From contig CM076846.1 of assembly GCA_039519185.1 (NCBI GenBank), positions 109,836,442-109,900,441 of the forward strand: a stretch of DNA of 64,000 nt, given 5' to 3'. The notes beneath the pieces are model-generated. The model saw only the letters and a list, made by a program, of their open reading frames with translations. It was not told the DNA's origin and searched no databases. The first letter of the stretch is position 1; the number at the start of each line of letters is the position of its first letter. Shown here piece by piece: positions 27,035 to 39,418 of the stretch. The translations under genes and the position numbers were made by a program. Source of the DNA: Astragalus membranaceus. Its lineage: Eukaryota; Streptophyta; Magnoliopsida; Fabales; Fabaceae.

Positions 27035-28990
27035 AATTGTCACAAAATTAAGCATGGCCGCGACGCGAAGGGATTGGGTCGCGACACAATGGTTAGCTGA
27101 AAGTGCAGAAAACAGTTTTCCAAAAATTCGGTTTTGTGTCGTTTCGCTTTCAATCCGGTACGGAGACATTCAAGGGCCTTTGTAACTTAAAGACAGATAT
27201 TCCTAATGACAATCCAGACATATTCCAGTTCAAATCATTCGATCTAAAAATCACATAGAATGTACATATTTTTATAAAAACCTTAAAAGTAAATTTTTTT
27301 CGAAAAACGGTTTTCGACTCGATAATTTGTTCGAAATCAAGACAAGGCATTCAACCAGCAATTTCTAGTAATCCAGAATAATAGGACATAACCCTAATCG
27401 TGAGTAAAACTCATCGACCGTGATGAAAATCACGGAATTGCCGAGACTTCAAAACGCCCGAACACGTAACCGCTCGAACAATCCCCGCATTTCATTCCCG
27501 CCCTCCGACGAACTCGAAACCGCTTCAAAACTAGTCCCCCCACAAATCCAGCTACTGGAGCGTACCCAAATGCATCTGAATCGACCACGAAATTTCCTTT
27601 TTATTCCGATCTATGCCCAATTCCTTGAATGCGGTCAAAATCTTCCGAGTCAGTTTGGCAGCATCTGTAAGGTATTTTGCAACAGTCATAACTAATTTGA
27701 TTCTGAACCAAAACTCTTCAAACCAGAGCCTAATGTGTAGATAATTTTGTCCACTTTCATATGGTTCAAGCCCCAAACTAATTAGACGAGTATTTTGGGA
27801 GTTATGGCGAGAAAAAGAGGACTGGTTCAAAAAGTTTACTATGACAAAGGTGAATCTTGTACTTAATGTTTCTCCCTCAATACTCAGTCAAATTAATTGG
27901 TTCTTGTGCCTAAACCGAAGGATTTTGTGTCTAGTTTCCAGAGGAACAAAAATGACCGTAAACGGAGGTCTGTACAGAGAGTTTAGAAGGAAATACCAAG
28001 TGTAGTTCGAGGTGTATCTGCTGCAGAAAACTTCCAGCAACACCAACTAGCTCCTAGCTCCTTCTTGGCTACGAAAATTGCTTCCACAATGCCCATCTCA
28101 GCTCCCCAGACTTCTCCTTGAGCACTTCCAGCGACATTGTAGGGTCACTAAGGTTGATTTATGTTTCCCAATCAAACATGCAACAACAATAGGAGCTCAA
28201 TCTGACTTCCTAGCTTTTTCAGCTGAAACTCCAAAACAAGCAAGTAATTGTTGTTCCTAAACATGAATCTCCAGCTCTTAGGAATCAAGCAACCAGCTCC
28301 GGCCCCTATCCCTTTCCTTAACCCTTTCCTCCACATCACATGCAAGTCTAAAAATGCTCAAGAGATGGTGGTGAAGACGAACTCAGAATTTTGATGATGA
28401 AGATGAAATGGTGGTAAGAGGCTTATCATGCATCCAAAATTCTGACCTTGTCTCCTTCAAAATCGAAATGAAGAGGTTTATGGAGTGGATGCTGGAGCTT
28501 AAAAGTATCAGCACAAAAGTGGTATAAGGTGATAGAGGAGAAGAAATGAGGGAGATTGGTGGTGAGAAAAGGTGCATGCATCAAAGATTGAGAAGTTTCA
28601 CTCCCCTCCTTCTCCTTCTTCCCTCTCTCGATTTTTCTTTCCCTCTTCAGCTCCTTTCTCTTTTTATTGTTTCTGATTTTCAGCAATTGTGGGAGTGTGT
28701 GGTGTTGTGTCTTGGAGTTTAGTGAGAATGGGTTAAATGACTCAGCTGTGGGTGTTTTAGAAATGCTGAGAAATGTCTGTTTTACCCTTTCTCCCAAGTC
28801 TCACTTAACTCCAATTTTAAATCAACAAACACACAACAATTCCCATAATTTTGTCACATACTCATATAATCTAACAATTAACTATTGCTTTCGCGGCCAT
28901 AAATATATCCATGACTCGATTTATCGTTTATTCGAATACTAATCTTTAGTTAATTTCGTAAACCGAAATTAACAAAACAAGGATGATACA
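27035..28990 (-). repeat. LTR 1 of Tekay-like element C, left-truncated
   Basis: Matches the second LTR of C from 33302 onward (to 34973, then 43020-43292) with scattered substitutions and a 25-base indel near 27250. It ends GGATGATACA at 28990, next to the polypurine tract. Its outer ~1.1 kb, corresponding to 32167-33301, is missing. Because it lacks the Helitron, it records the empty site: GTGAGAA|TGGGTTAAATG at 28728/28729. Confidence 0.88.
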
Positions 28991-31900
28991 ATCACCCCAA
29001 TTTGAAAAGATTTTGTCCGCAAAATCGTCTCATTCCCATACTTTTAGTGGACAGGCAATCTCGTCAGTTGATTTACAACTCTCGACCTTTCGATTGCAGC
29101 CACTAGCTGTTATGGATTAAACGGTACACTTACGATCCGTTGAGGACACAGCTTGTAGCTTAGGGTATCGATGCGCCCTTCACTACCAAAGCTAAAGCTC
29201 TGAGGGTTCCCTCGTAGCCGTAGATTGAATTGGAAGAAACGACGTCTATGAGAGGATTACTGAAAATCAAACCACGCGGTATCCAAAAGAAAAGCTTCCT
29301 TCTATTCCCGAGTTACGCTTACATACGCGCTTGACTCATTTACTAAGAATTTTGACTGAAGGAAACCGAGTTATTTTATAAAATATGTTGACCCTCAGTA
29401 CAATGGATGTAGGAAACGATTCTTCTTGCAACTCAACTAAGAAAATTCTAAAACCGAAATGAAATGTCCTTACATTCCATAAATTCCAAAAACTGGAGAG
29501 TACAATCGTTCCATTTTGATAGAAATTCTTTGCAATGGGGTTTTCAACTAATGTTACTTTGAAAAATATGACTATCCAAAACGTTAATTCACCCCAACTT
29601 GAAAATGACCTTACTCGATGCACGACGTTTCAACAAAGCGGAATCTCATTCTCTGATTTTTAAAATTTATAATGTCGAAAGTGAGAATAAAAGTGTTACT
29701 TTGTTGGAACCAACCATTTGTGTGATCAAAACCTCACAAACTTCCATTATCGTGCTTGAGTTTGGCTTCGTTAAGATAAAAATAATTGGGTTCGTTCGAG
29801 GAAGGAATCGGGAAAGACATTGAGCCAAAAGGAAGGCGGATATTTGATTTTGAAATTTTCTCTTAAACCGCTATTCTATTCGATCCAATTCATTTCCTTT
29901 CAATCCTTTTCTCGAATTAGCCCAAAATACGACCTTAAGGCTAAAACAGAGACTTGCATTTCGTGATGAAAAACAAGCATGAATTTAATGTCTCGAGAGA
30001 CTACACAAAATGTTTATAGGATTAACTATCAAGGACTCGTGTATCATACACTCACTGTCCAATCATTTAGTTCAGGTCGACATATGGTTCATCCTCAGAC
30101 ATTCTTCCATCAAACAGGTGTAGTGGTAAAAGAATATGCACCACACGTATCCAACTCATCGGCCTCCTTAGAAACAGCCTCGTGTGCTGAACTACAATCA
30201 GACAACTCTGAATTTAGCACATACTTGCTTTATTGGCGTCTAACCCAGAGGTTATTAGAATGGAGAAAATTAGCCTTGATCCATCCGATGGATCAAAGTC
30301 ACAACAACTTACTGCTGACTCTAACGAGGTCAAGATTACGATTGGAGTTTTACCTCAGTAGCGGAAGCTTGAACACTATACTGTCGTAAAATAATTGCCC
30401 TCACATGGCTTGATACTTCTCCAACTAGCAATTACTTTTACCTGTTACCCAGTCTTCCATTACTTTCGAGTAAACATTTGAGTAACCCACATCTTCGGTT
30501 ATCTTGGAAACAATTCTAGCATTTCAGGCAGTCGTCGGTACAAACGATGTTTTTGACTAACCCAAAATGCTAATAAGAGTGCGTCTTCGACCCTTATAAT
30601 TCGGTCCACGGAACTTAACCCTACAGCCTGATGCCCTTACACCGATTATGGCTTTTTCGAAGTTGTCTAAGTCAACGACTTGTCAAATTTCAGCTGTCTT
30701 ACTAGATCAACCAGGCTTGAACTTTGATACCTATTCTTCTTAGGTCTTGATCACTCAGATCCTAAGGAGATGAGAATTTCGCTATCAGGGATTTTACTAG
30801 AATGACATAATGTTTTCCTTAGAAGGTAATATTTAGTGTCATCCTAGGCAATCCTTGGTTTCTCGATTAACTTCAGCGTAGCAATTTTTTCTTGGATTAG
30901 TTACGAAATTGGAATTGCGGTGGGACCAATGGAATTTTGCAAACAAAATGTTATTTTGGGAATCAAACGAGCGCACCTTAAGTGCCTTCGTATTGATTCA
31001 TAAAAATTTGAGTATATATCTTTTAGAATTTCCTTGGCCCAGCTTCTCTCCGAATTTCCGTAGCTATTCAAACATAGACATTACTACCATGTTAATCAAT
31101 CAAGCTTCAGAACGAGGTCTATTCCCATAATGACATCATACTTGCCACTTGGGTCACTTTAAGCTCCCCGTTCTTCCAATTTTCCGTACTACAGGGAGAT
31201 TCACACTCCACTAATGCTCTAGAATTAACTGTTCAGATTGAAATAGAGGTACACTTCATACTACCGTTGGAGACATGGTTTTCAACCCACTCCGAGGTGT
31301 AGATATTTTCGTTAGCTTTCCATCGCCTCTCGGAACATAAAAATCGGAGTTCCGGAGCAGAAGTTACGAACAAAATGAGTCAGAAGACTAACGAGAATTT
31401 CTTACAGACCGCAATTGGGATGCCTCTATTCAGTGGATTGGGATAATGTCACTTCTACCGATTCCACACGCTAAACTGCTTTAGAAGGGTTTGATTCATA
31501 ATTCCTGATCGGGACTTAGCCTGATCGGCACATTGTGATTCAGAAGAAGAAGAATCGGGATCTATGCTTGGGATTATCCGAAAGGACTTCCTTAACTGCT
31601 ACCTAAACTGGAGTGAACTCACACCAGAAGGTAAGATTTACGGTGAAACAATATTTCAATAACTGATAGGCTGACTAAATAATGGTCAGGGTTTCGGGTG
31701 TCAACTAATCTGATAGATTTCAGTACACTGACATTACCGCTTCCCAATGGCTTCGCTAGCTTGTACTCTCGGTAAGACCTACGACGTCTTACTCTGCGAC
31801 TCACTAGTTACATCAGATTCACTGACTGAACATGCCGCCCACAGTTCCCTCGAACCATTGCGGATGCCCATCATTGTTCCCAAATGTCATCGGTAGCCCT

Positions 31901-32166
31901 CTGCTGCAACTGCGCGCTTTGATGAAACGAGAAGGCTGAGAATCCTATGGATCAGGGTTTCAAACATTTTCAGGGCTGAGGCAACTATCTGTCATAATTT
32001 TCAGTAATTTACTTGAAATATTGAGTGGATCCTGACTCAATACGTCACATAATATACGGAAAGGTTCTGACAATTAACTGTCTAAGACCTTAGATGACTC
32101 GATTTAAACTATTGACCATAATAAGGTCGCTATGTCCGACAAAGGCCAAACCGCTCTGATACCAAA
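28991..32166 (-). mobile_element. Internal region of element C, no intact coding sequence
   Basis: Between its two LTRs C has only about 3.2 kb. On the minus strand the primer-binding site TGGTATCAGAGC (plus-strand positions 32153-32164) lies just inside the right LTR. A polypurine tract AATTGGGGTGAT lies just inside the left LTR (28991-29003). No gag, protease, RT or integrase motif is recognisable, only scattered short frames. So C has the cis sequences for replication but not the proteins, like a non-autonomous derivative of the Tekay family. Strong decay of an older coding region cannot be excluded. Confidence 0.7.
32153..32164 (-). other. Primer-binding site of element C (tRNA-iMet)
   Basis: GCTCTGATACCA on the plus strand, i.e. 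TGGTATCAGAGC in element sense, two bases from the LTR edge at 32167. Confidence 0.9.
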
Positions 32167-33092
32167 TGTAACACCCCGGTATTTCTAAAACAAGAAATAC
32201 TTAAACATAGAATTTGGTTTACATCAGAGTATAAAAATTCCTGCTTAGATACACATCGTTGCAAGAAAACTGCGGAAACTAAAACATAACATAGCTCAAA
32301 TTCGAGTCATGATATCAAATACAGAGACAACGGCAGAAAAACATAAATAGCTAGGAATGAGTCAATCTTCTATCTTCTCCTCGAGCGTGACAACTGACCA
32401 TCCCGTTTGCTTCCCCCCTGTTCTCTGTAAAAACAACAACAATGATAGGGTGAGACAACTTGTCTCAGTGAGTTCTACCGTGCCCCCTCACTATCTCTCG
32501 GTTCCATTATAAAACCGTATACATAGTTAAATTATAACTATTTGTGTCAATATATGACTAGCCCCTTTACTAGCCGTGCAAAGCCCACAATCCCGGTAAA
32601 CAAAGTGCTATCACATATTTTTAAGCCTTGTCAATTAATATATAATTACAAGCTTTTCTCAAACGAAGCATCGACCGTGCAAAGCCCACAATCTCGATGA
32701 ATCGAAAACCTATCTTAGCATAAATCGGCAGTGCAAAGCCCACAATCCCGATAACCCACGTTAGACCACGCCATAACGTTTCAGGGCCTAGGGTAGGGGT
32801 TCATGACTTCCCCGCCTAGTATGCTATTCGTTGGGTCGTCACCCAACTCGATTTAATCTATATATCTTACCCACATTGGGCCGACTCCTAAAATTCTAGA
32901 TAATCTGTATCTATTGTTGACCTATAACCTATTTCGATGAATCCTATGTTAGACATCCGGTGTTATAATCGTAGCGTCGAGTGGTATCTACGATCCGGTT
33001 ATTATTCAAAATGTGAACTCACACGCGGTCTACTTTTCAGTTTTTCGAACAAGTATAACTTTCCAAAAACAGTACATTATGCAATTCAATTG

Positions 33093-33142
<50 letters not shown>

Positions 33143-34973
33143 GTCTTTGAATAAGCTTTCAAACGCACCTGAGAACACCTCAATCGGGTTCCTAGATCAA
33201 AAGTTATGGCGAAAACAAAATCAGAGGCGTCTGTTGAAAAATTACACTGCGTCGCGATGCGAACAGCTTCCGTCGCGACGCGAAAAGTTACAGAAACAAA
33301 ATTGTCACAAAATTAAGCGTGGTCGCGACGCGAAGGGATCGGGTCGCGACGCGATGGTTAGCTAAAAGTGCAGAAAACAGTTTTCCAAAAATTCGGTTTT
33401 GTGTCGTTTCGCTTTCAATCCGGTACCGAGACATCCTAGGGCCTTTGTAACTTAAAGACAGATATTCCTCATGACAATCCAGACATATTCCATTTCAAAT
33501 CATTCGATCTATAAATTTTATAAAAACCGTAAAAGTTAATTTTTTCGAAAAACGGTTTTCGACTCGATAATTTGTTCGAAATCAAGACAAGGCATTCAAC
33601 CAGCAATTTCCAGTAATCCAGAATAATAGGACATAACCCTAATCGTGAGTAAAACTCACCGATCGTGATGAAAATCACGGAATTTCCGAGACTTCAAAAC
33701 GCCCGAACACGTAACCGCTTGAACAATCCCCGCATTTGATTCCCACGCTCTGACGATCTCGAAACCGCTTCAAAACTAGTTCCCCCACAAAGCCAGCTAC
33801 TGGAGCGTACCCAAATGCATCTGAATCGAATACGGAATTTCCTTTTTATTCCGATCTATGCCCAATTCCTTGAACGCGGTCAAAATCTTCTGAGTCGGTT
33901 TGGCAGCATCTGTAAGGTATTTTGTAACAGTCATAACTAATTCGATTCTGAACCAAAACTCTTCAAACCAGAGCCTAATGTGTAGATAATTTTGTCCACT
34001 TTCATATGGTTCAAGCCCCAAACTAATTAGACGAGTATTTTGGGAGTTATGGCGAAAATAAGAGGACTGGTTCAGAAATTTTTCTGTGACAAAGGTGAAT
34101 CTTGTACTTAATGTTTCTCCCTCAATAATCAGTCAAATTAATTGGTTCATGTGCCTAAACCGAAGGATTTTGTGTCTAGTTTCCAGAGGAACAAAAATGA
34201 CCGTAAACGGAGGTCTGTACAGAGAGTTTCGAAGGAAATACCAAGTGCAGTTCGAGGTGTATCTGCTGCAGAAAACTTCCAGCAACACCAACTAGCTCCT
34301 AGCTCATTCTTGGCTACGAAAATTGCTTCCACAATGCCCATCTCAGCTCCCCAGACTTCTCCTTGAGCACTTCCAGCGACATTGTAGGGTCACTAAGGTT
34401 GATTTATGTTTCCCAATCAAACATGCAACAACAATAGGATCTCAATCTGACTTCCTAGCTTTTTCAGCTGAAATTCCAAAACAAGCAAGTGATTGTTGTT
34501 CCTAAACATGAATCTCCAGCTCTTAGGAATCAAGCAACCAGCTCCGGCCCCTATCCCTTTCCTTAACCATTTCCTCCACTTCACATGCAAGTCTAAAAAT
34601 GCTCAAGCGATGGCGGTGAAGACGAACTCAGAATTTTGATGATGAAGATGAAATGGTGGTAAGAGGCTTATCATGCATCCAAAATTCTGACCTTGTCTCC
34701 TTCAAAATCGAAATGAAGAGGTTTATGGAGTGGATGCTGGATCTTAAAAGTATCAGCACAAAAGTGGTATAAGGTGATAGAGGAGAAGAAATGAGGGAGA
34801 CTGGTGGTGAGAAAAGGTGCATGCATCAAAGATTGAGAAGTTTCACTCCCCTCCTTCTCCTTCTTCCTTCTCTCGATTTTTCTTTCCCTCTTCAGCTCCT
34901 TTCTCTTTTTATTGTTTCTGATTTTCAGCAATTGTGGGAGTGTGTGGTGTTGTGTCTTGGAGTTTAGTGAGAA
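32167..34973 (-). repeat. LTR 2 of element C, part before the Helitron
   Basis: Begins TGTAACACCCCGG on the plus strand. It carries the shared Tekay LTR blocks: a TGAGACAA/TTGTCTCA hairpin at 32451-32467, the stem-loop array at 32566-32752, the GTTGGGT-CGTC-ACCCAAC dyad near 32829-32846, a TATATA tract at 33099-33137, and two pairs of GTCGCGA repeats at 33252-33357. It is interrupted at 34973/34974 by a Helitron and continues at 43020-43292; without the Helitron it is about 3.08 kb. Confidence 0.88.
32566..32752. repeat. Stem-loop array in LTR 2 of element C (three units)
   Basis: Three units share the 17-base loop core GTGCAAAGCCCACAATC exactly, while their arms differ yet remain complementary. 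They are TTTACTAG/CCGGTAAA at 32566-32600 (one mismatch, one G-U), CATCGA/TCGATG at 32669-32699 and ATCGG/CCGAT at 32724-32752. Confidence 0.85.
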
Positions 34974-35002
34974 CTAGTCTTAATGCCCGTCCGATGGACG
35001 GG
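34974..35002 (-). terminator. Helitron 3' terminal hairpin and CTAG
   Basis: CCCGTCC (34986-34992) and GGACGGG (34996-35002) pair around three bases; the 12-base tail ends in CTAG at 34974-34977. It has the same geometry as the Helitron end at 18698-18726. Transposition signal, not a transcription terminator. Confidence 0.9.
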
Positions 35003-36049
35003 GAGCCCTAGTAACGGTCAAAATAAATACGGAAAACAACATATTAAAATGGTGGATAGACAACAAACAATAATAGGAAAATCTTTAAATGTCTAAAGAA
35101 GTTTTACAAAATGAAATATAAAACTTTGAAGATCATCTAGTCAAGAACAATAGGATTGTCTTCAATAACTCCAGCAACATCGTGTTGAGGATAGTCAACT
35201 TGTAGAGGTGGTGGTTGATTACGCATCAACATAGGCCTTAGACGATCCGTAGTCATTGGAATATGAATACGAAAGCATCCTCATGAAGTATAAGTCAAGT
35301 GAACCATCCTAGAGAAGAACATGTCTCCTCCATATCAGAAAATGTTTGAGTTAGAGGGGTGTTTTAAGAAACAAAAAGAAATCCAACAGCCATTAAGTAT
35401 CATAGAGGGGTGTTTTAAGAAACAAAAAGAAATTAACACCAATCAACAAACCATCAATGGCTAATAAGGAAATACTTTTGAACAGCCACAAACTAAAATG
35501 GAAATTTATTACTGCCCCTCTAAAATGAACAACATACAAAGAATACAAAGAATACAATGAAAGGCCAGTAAAAAAATAAAGCAAAGTGCATAAATAGAAC
35601 CTATATAACATTTATCCAATACTCAAAGAATGCAGTTGCAAACTTGCAATATATCCAATGATGAATACTAAGGTAAGCTGAAATAAATCTCTCCAAAATA
35701 TCTAATTACCAAAGAATGGATTTACTGTGATAGCAAGCCAAGACCAGCTTCTAAATCTTCCAATGTGATTGTAAGAAGTTCTTCAATATCTATACAATCA
35801 AAGCTGAGTCTTATAAGAAAGTTTTATGCGACAGTGAAGATTTAGAGGAAAATCCTATGACACCGGTGAAGTTTCAGAGGCCATGAAAAAGAATACTCAA
35901 CTATTGTAAAATAAATGAAAGTTAATAAACTAAGATGTTTCATGACCAAATTTTTTGACAGTATCTCTACTTTAAAAGAACAACCATTACCACACGTATA
36001 ACTTCTAGGCAAAAGCTAATGAAGGCAACCATCTGTGAAAATCTACCAA
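35003..36049. other. Helitron filler sequence, no gene seen
   Basis: AT-rich, with a 30-base direct repeat AGAGGGGTGTTTTAAGAAAC... at 35354 and 35403. No coding frame was recognised. Confidence 0.5.
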
Positions 36050-36320
36050 AAAATGCAGACACTCCTCCCATAAGAAAATCTACCAAAAATGCAGACGCTC
36101 CTTTCTCTGCTGGAGCAGGTATAATTATTGAAGATAAAGGCGACGCAATTGCCAACGCAGAAGTTTGCACTCCATTGATGAAACTATCAGATGTAGAATA
36201 ATTCCTGGAATTAGAGTTGGGACTAAGCCTGGACACCAAATAAGATTGTCCAGCTAGCTTCTGAACAACTAATGGATACTGTGGCCCATCAGCCATGATT
36301 GCAACATAGATAGTGGTGAC
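36050..36320 (-). pseudogene. Captured exon of mitochondrial ADP/ATP carrier (N-terminus)
   Basis: From the ATG at 36296 the minus strand reads MADGPQYPLVVQKLAGQSYL, then SRLSPNSNSRNYST and PAPAEKGASAFLVDFLMGG. This closely matches the N-terminal extension and the start of the first helix of plant ADP,ATP carrier 1. A splice acceptor (TTTTTACAG on the minus strand) precedes the exon at 36320. The match ends after GGVSA, where a small tandem duplication (about 39 bases around AAAATCTACCAAAAA, 36037-36104) scrambles the frame. The six transmembrane helices are missing, so it cannot transport nucleotides. Confidence 0.85.
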
Positions 36321-36682
36321 CTGTAAAAATCAAACCATACTAACAAATCAAAGACTCCTCAACGCAAAATTTAAAAGCAGGAACATCATTTTAAAATAAA
36401 AGTAAAACTAAATGAATTTATAATTCCTGACAAATCCTGTCAAATTGAAATACATACAACAGCATTCACAAAATCCATAACACATAGCTAGCGTACGTAG
36501 AAACGTAGAATACAAAAGCAACAACTACCAAAGTCCTTTTCACCGGGTAAAGTGGAATGCGAGGAACAAACAATGTCAAAATGTCATATAAAGTGAATTT
36601 CATTTCAACTATAATGGAAGAGAAGGAGATCAAAGATAAAAAAAAGAGGGATTGTGAGTGAAAAAGAACAACAAATCTTACC

Positions 36683-36760
36683 TTCTCATCTCCGCCAGGC
36701 AGCCATGGAACTGTGAGAGAGAGAGAGAGAGATTGAGCGAAAAACTGTGTGAGAGAGAGA
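36683..36760 (-). pseudogene. Probable 5' UTR exon of the captured ADP/ATP carrier
   Basis: The minus strand has a pyrimidine-rich CTCTCTC tract followed by a GAGAAG|GTAAGA donor (low edge about 36683). It is upstream of the captured coding exon and in the same sense. Plant carrier genes of this family commonly have an intron in the 5' UTR, so promoter-proximal sequence was probably captured with the coding exon. Confidence 0.45.
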
Positions 36761-38235
36761 CTGTCAGGATCCAACACTAGCCATCCAACACCAACATCAG
36801 GATCCAACACCAGAAACCGGGTCTCGCAACCCACCATACAGGCGCAGTGGCGGTTATGATGGCAGTTACTGCCACAGGCGAAATTCTGGCTGGGAAGAAA
36901 ACACACAACAGCAATAAATAATAAATAACTGCTAGTAACTGTCAGCGCCTACTGCCTGCGATCCTGGCGCCCTACTGCAGTGCTTCAGTCACTCTCACAG
37001 AATCCGGCGCCCTCTTCCTGGTTGCCTGCGCCTGTTTTTTTGCCCTGGGCGCCTGATCCTGCTTCTGTGCCTTGGGCGCCTATGCCCTGGGCACCTGCGC
37101 CTCTCCTTCTCCTCTCATACACAATTCTAATGAGAGGTCTAACAGAATGATTGCAGAGGAGGATTTGACGGGTTCTTAATCAAAGTCACTATAGCTTCCC
37201 TGCATCGCAATTATGAACCAAATACAACTCATCAAATCCAATTATGCATTGATCAATAGAACAATGTCACAAGATATTTGAAAACAATCTATATGACAAT
37301 ATTTATAAGTCAAAGAAAACCATATAGGATTTACAAAAGAACATTTCAACCCACACTCTTTAGCTCCTGATTTGCAGAACCTAAAATTCCAGAAGGAAGC
37401 ACCTCACGAAATGAATTGCAACACCTAAAAATCTAACTAACAAAAAGTACTTAAAAAATATTAAGAGATGGAAATTTAGAACTCTTTTTTGTTCCCTCCG
37501 AATCAACCAAAAATTATATTTACGAAAATTTCATTGCGTTTTTTCAGTACCCAACCACAATCATAAGAATCACAAACCACCATATATTCGTACTATCGAT
37601 AGTCACAATCATTGAATATAGAAAACTCAACAATAAATTAAAAATATGATTGTGAAGAATGGTGGAAGTAAGAATGGTGTGACGAAATGAAATGTGAGAA
37701 AAGAGAAGGAAACAAAGTCGTTGAAGGAGAAACATAAGTGAAAAATCAAAGAATTTAAAAACAAAACAAAAGCGAAGAGAGAAATTAGGAGGAGAGCATT
37801 TTTGCTCAATTTAAAACTTCTATATAAAATCCAATGTTAACAAACTACAAACTATATTTTTATTATTTTATAATGTTATTTTATAGTGACCATATATCCA
37901 TAAGGAGCAAATAATATAGTATATTGAACATTTGCTAGTGTACCTTCTAATCATGGAAAGATCCCAAAAAACAGGTGCATAAAAGTCCTTCATAAATTGG
38001 GTTTCCTCTGCTTTTTCCTTCCCATCCTTGAGCCACTCTTCCATGCCATCGTCACATCCCTTCACTTTGCGATCTCCTCCTCCTTGCCGCCTTCTGACCC
38101 CTCTCGCTCCACCACCTCTTCTTCATCATCACTCATTCATTCAAAAGGAAGTTGTTTCAAATTCCAACAACTCTCCCAAATCATTTCAGAAACAAAACAA
38201 AAGGAAAACATGTTGAAAAAAATACACAAAAACTG
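36761..38235. other. Helitron filler sequence with a GC-rich imperfect repeat
   Basis: Between 36940 and 37100 the motif CTGGGCGCCT and variants (TGCGCCT, GGCGCCCT) recurs about nine times. The rest is AT-rich with no recognisable gene. Confidence 0.4.
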
Positions 38236-38329
38236 TCAAGCTAACTTCAAATCTGTATTCATGTTTTCGATCTCATAAAAGCAGCAAGTGAATTGACCAT
38301 GTTGTCTTTGTTCTAGAACTTGTTGCTTA

Positions 38330-38523
38330 CCAACAGTTCCAGCTGCTACTACCATTGTAATGCCTTTCATCGTTCCTCCCTCTTCTCCTATAACTTTTCT
38401 GCAATATGGTTCAGCATCCAAATTTGGATCCACATCAAACTCAAAAACAGCAAAATCACTTCCATTAAGGAGATGTTTAATCCCATAGACAACACAGAAG
38501 CCAATGGCTGGCTTCCCAATCTG
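38330..38523 (-). pseudogene. Unidentified captured exon
   Basis: On the minus strand a splice-acceptor-like CTGACAG at about 38524 is followed by an open block reading IGKPAIGFCVVYGIKHLL, then FAVFEFDVDPNLDAEPYCRK and GEEGGTMKGITMVVAAGTV, ending at a GT donor (GTAAGC). It looks like a real exon of about 64 residues. I do not recognise the protein. Confidence 0.45.
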
Positions 38524-38945
38524 TCAGCAACAATAACAACAAATGAATCAAAATGAACTGACACTCAACAATCATCTCTACCTACAAATTTAAAATTACA
38601 TCACAAACTAATATTCAAGAAATGTTGAAAACTAATCAATAACCTTCAGTTCCAACTGGTTACAAAACTCAGTTATAATTACATCACAAACTAATCATTT
38701 CTTTGACATAAGCAGAAGGTATGCTATTCTATTATTATATTTCCACAAATCAGATCCTTCTATGCATAACACATAGCTAGCGTACGTACAAATTGGCAAC
38801 CCAAATTAATGAAGATAAACTTAAAAATGAAACAAATATCAACACCAAATCATTTCTAGGAAGGAAAAAAATCACCACCGTTGTGTTGGTGGAGTGCACC
38901 TACATAAAGAAAATCAAAGATAGTTAAAAAATCAAAGATAAAACA

Positions 38946-39418
38946 TTGAGTTTTCCAAGTGATAAATTGGTGTGGCAGTGGGAGAAGAGTGGCAGATACT
39001 CAGTCAAGTCTGCATACCATAGCCTCTGTGATATAAGTGCAAGAAACTGGCCAAGCTCCTCTAGTACTGTGAATGATCAAATGTGGAAGGAGATTTGGAG
39101 GGCTAAGGTTCCCAACAGAGTTAGAAATTTCCTTGGAAGAATTACCAAACAGATTCTCCTCTACATGCTGATTTGATAGGTTGAATGCTCAAATGGCTTA
39201 CCTGCTGTGATACAGAGGGAGCACAGTTGTTTTGTATACTGATATGGATGGTGTGGAGAGCTAGAAATGATGTCATCTTCAATAATGCAAACCGGATCCA
39301 GTCAAGATATCTCATGTTGCACTTGAATTTGTTGCTGAGTACAATTCAACAAACATTGTCTCTAGTCATAGTCTGGAAAAAACTAAACAAATGGAATGTA
39401 AAAGAAAGGCATTCATAA
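38946..39418 (+). pseudogene. LINE ORF2 C-terminal fragment (zf-RVT domain)
   Basis: Reads KLVWQWEKSGRYSVKSAYHS, then WKEIWRAKVPNRVRNFL, and after a break ILIWMVWRARNDVIFNN. This is the zinc-binding region that follows the reverse transcriptase in plant L1 LINEs. Orientation is opposite to the captured genes, so it is probably a later insertion or an independently acquired piece. Confidence 0.8.
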
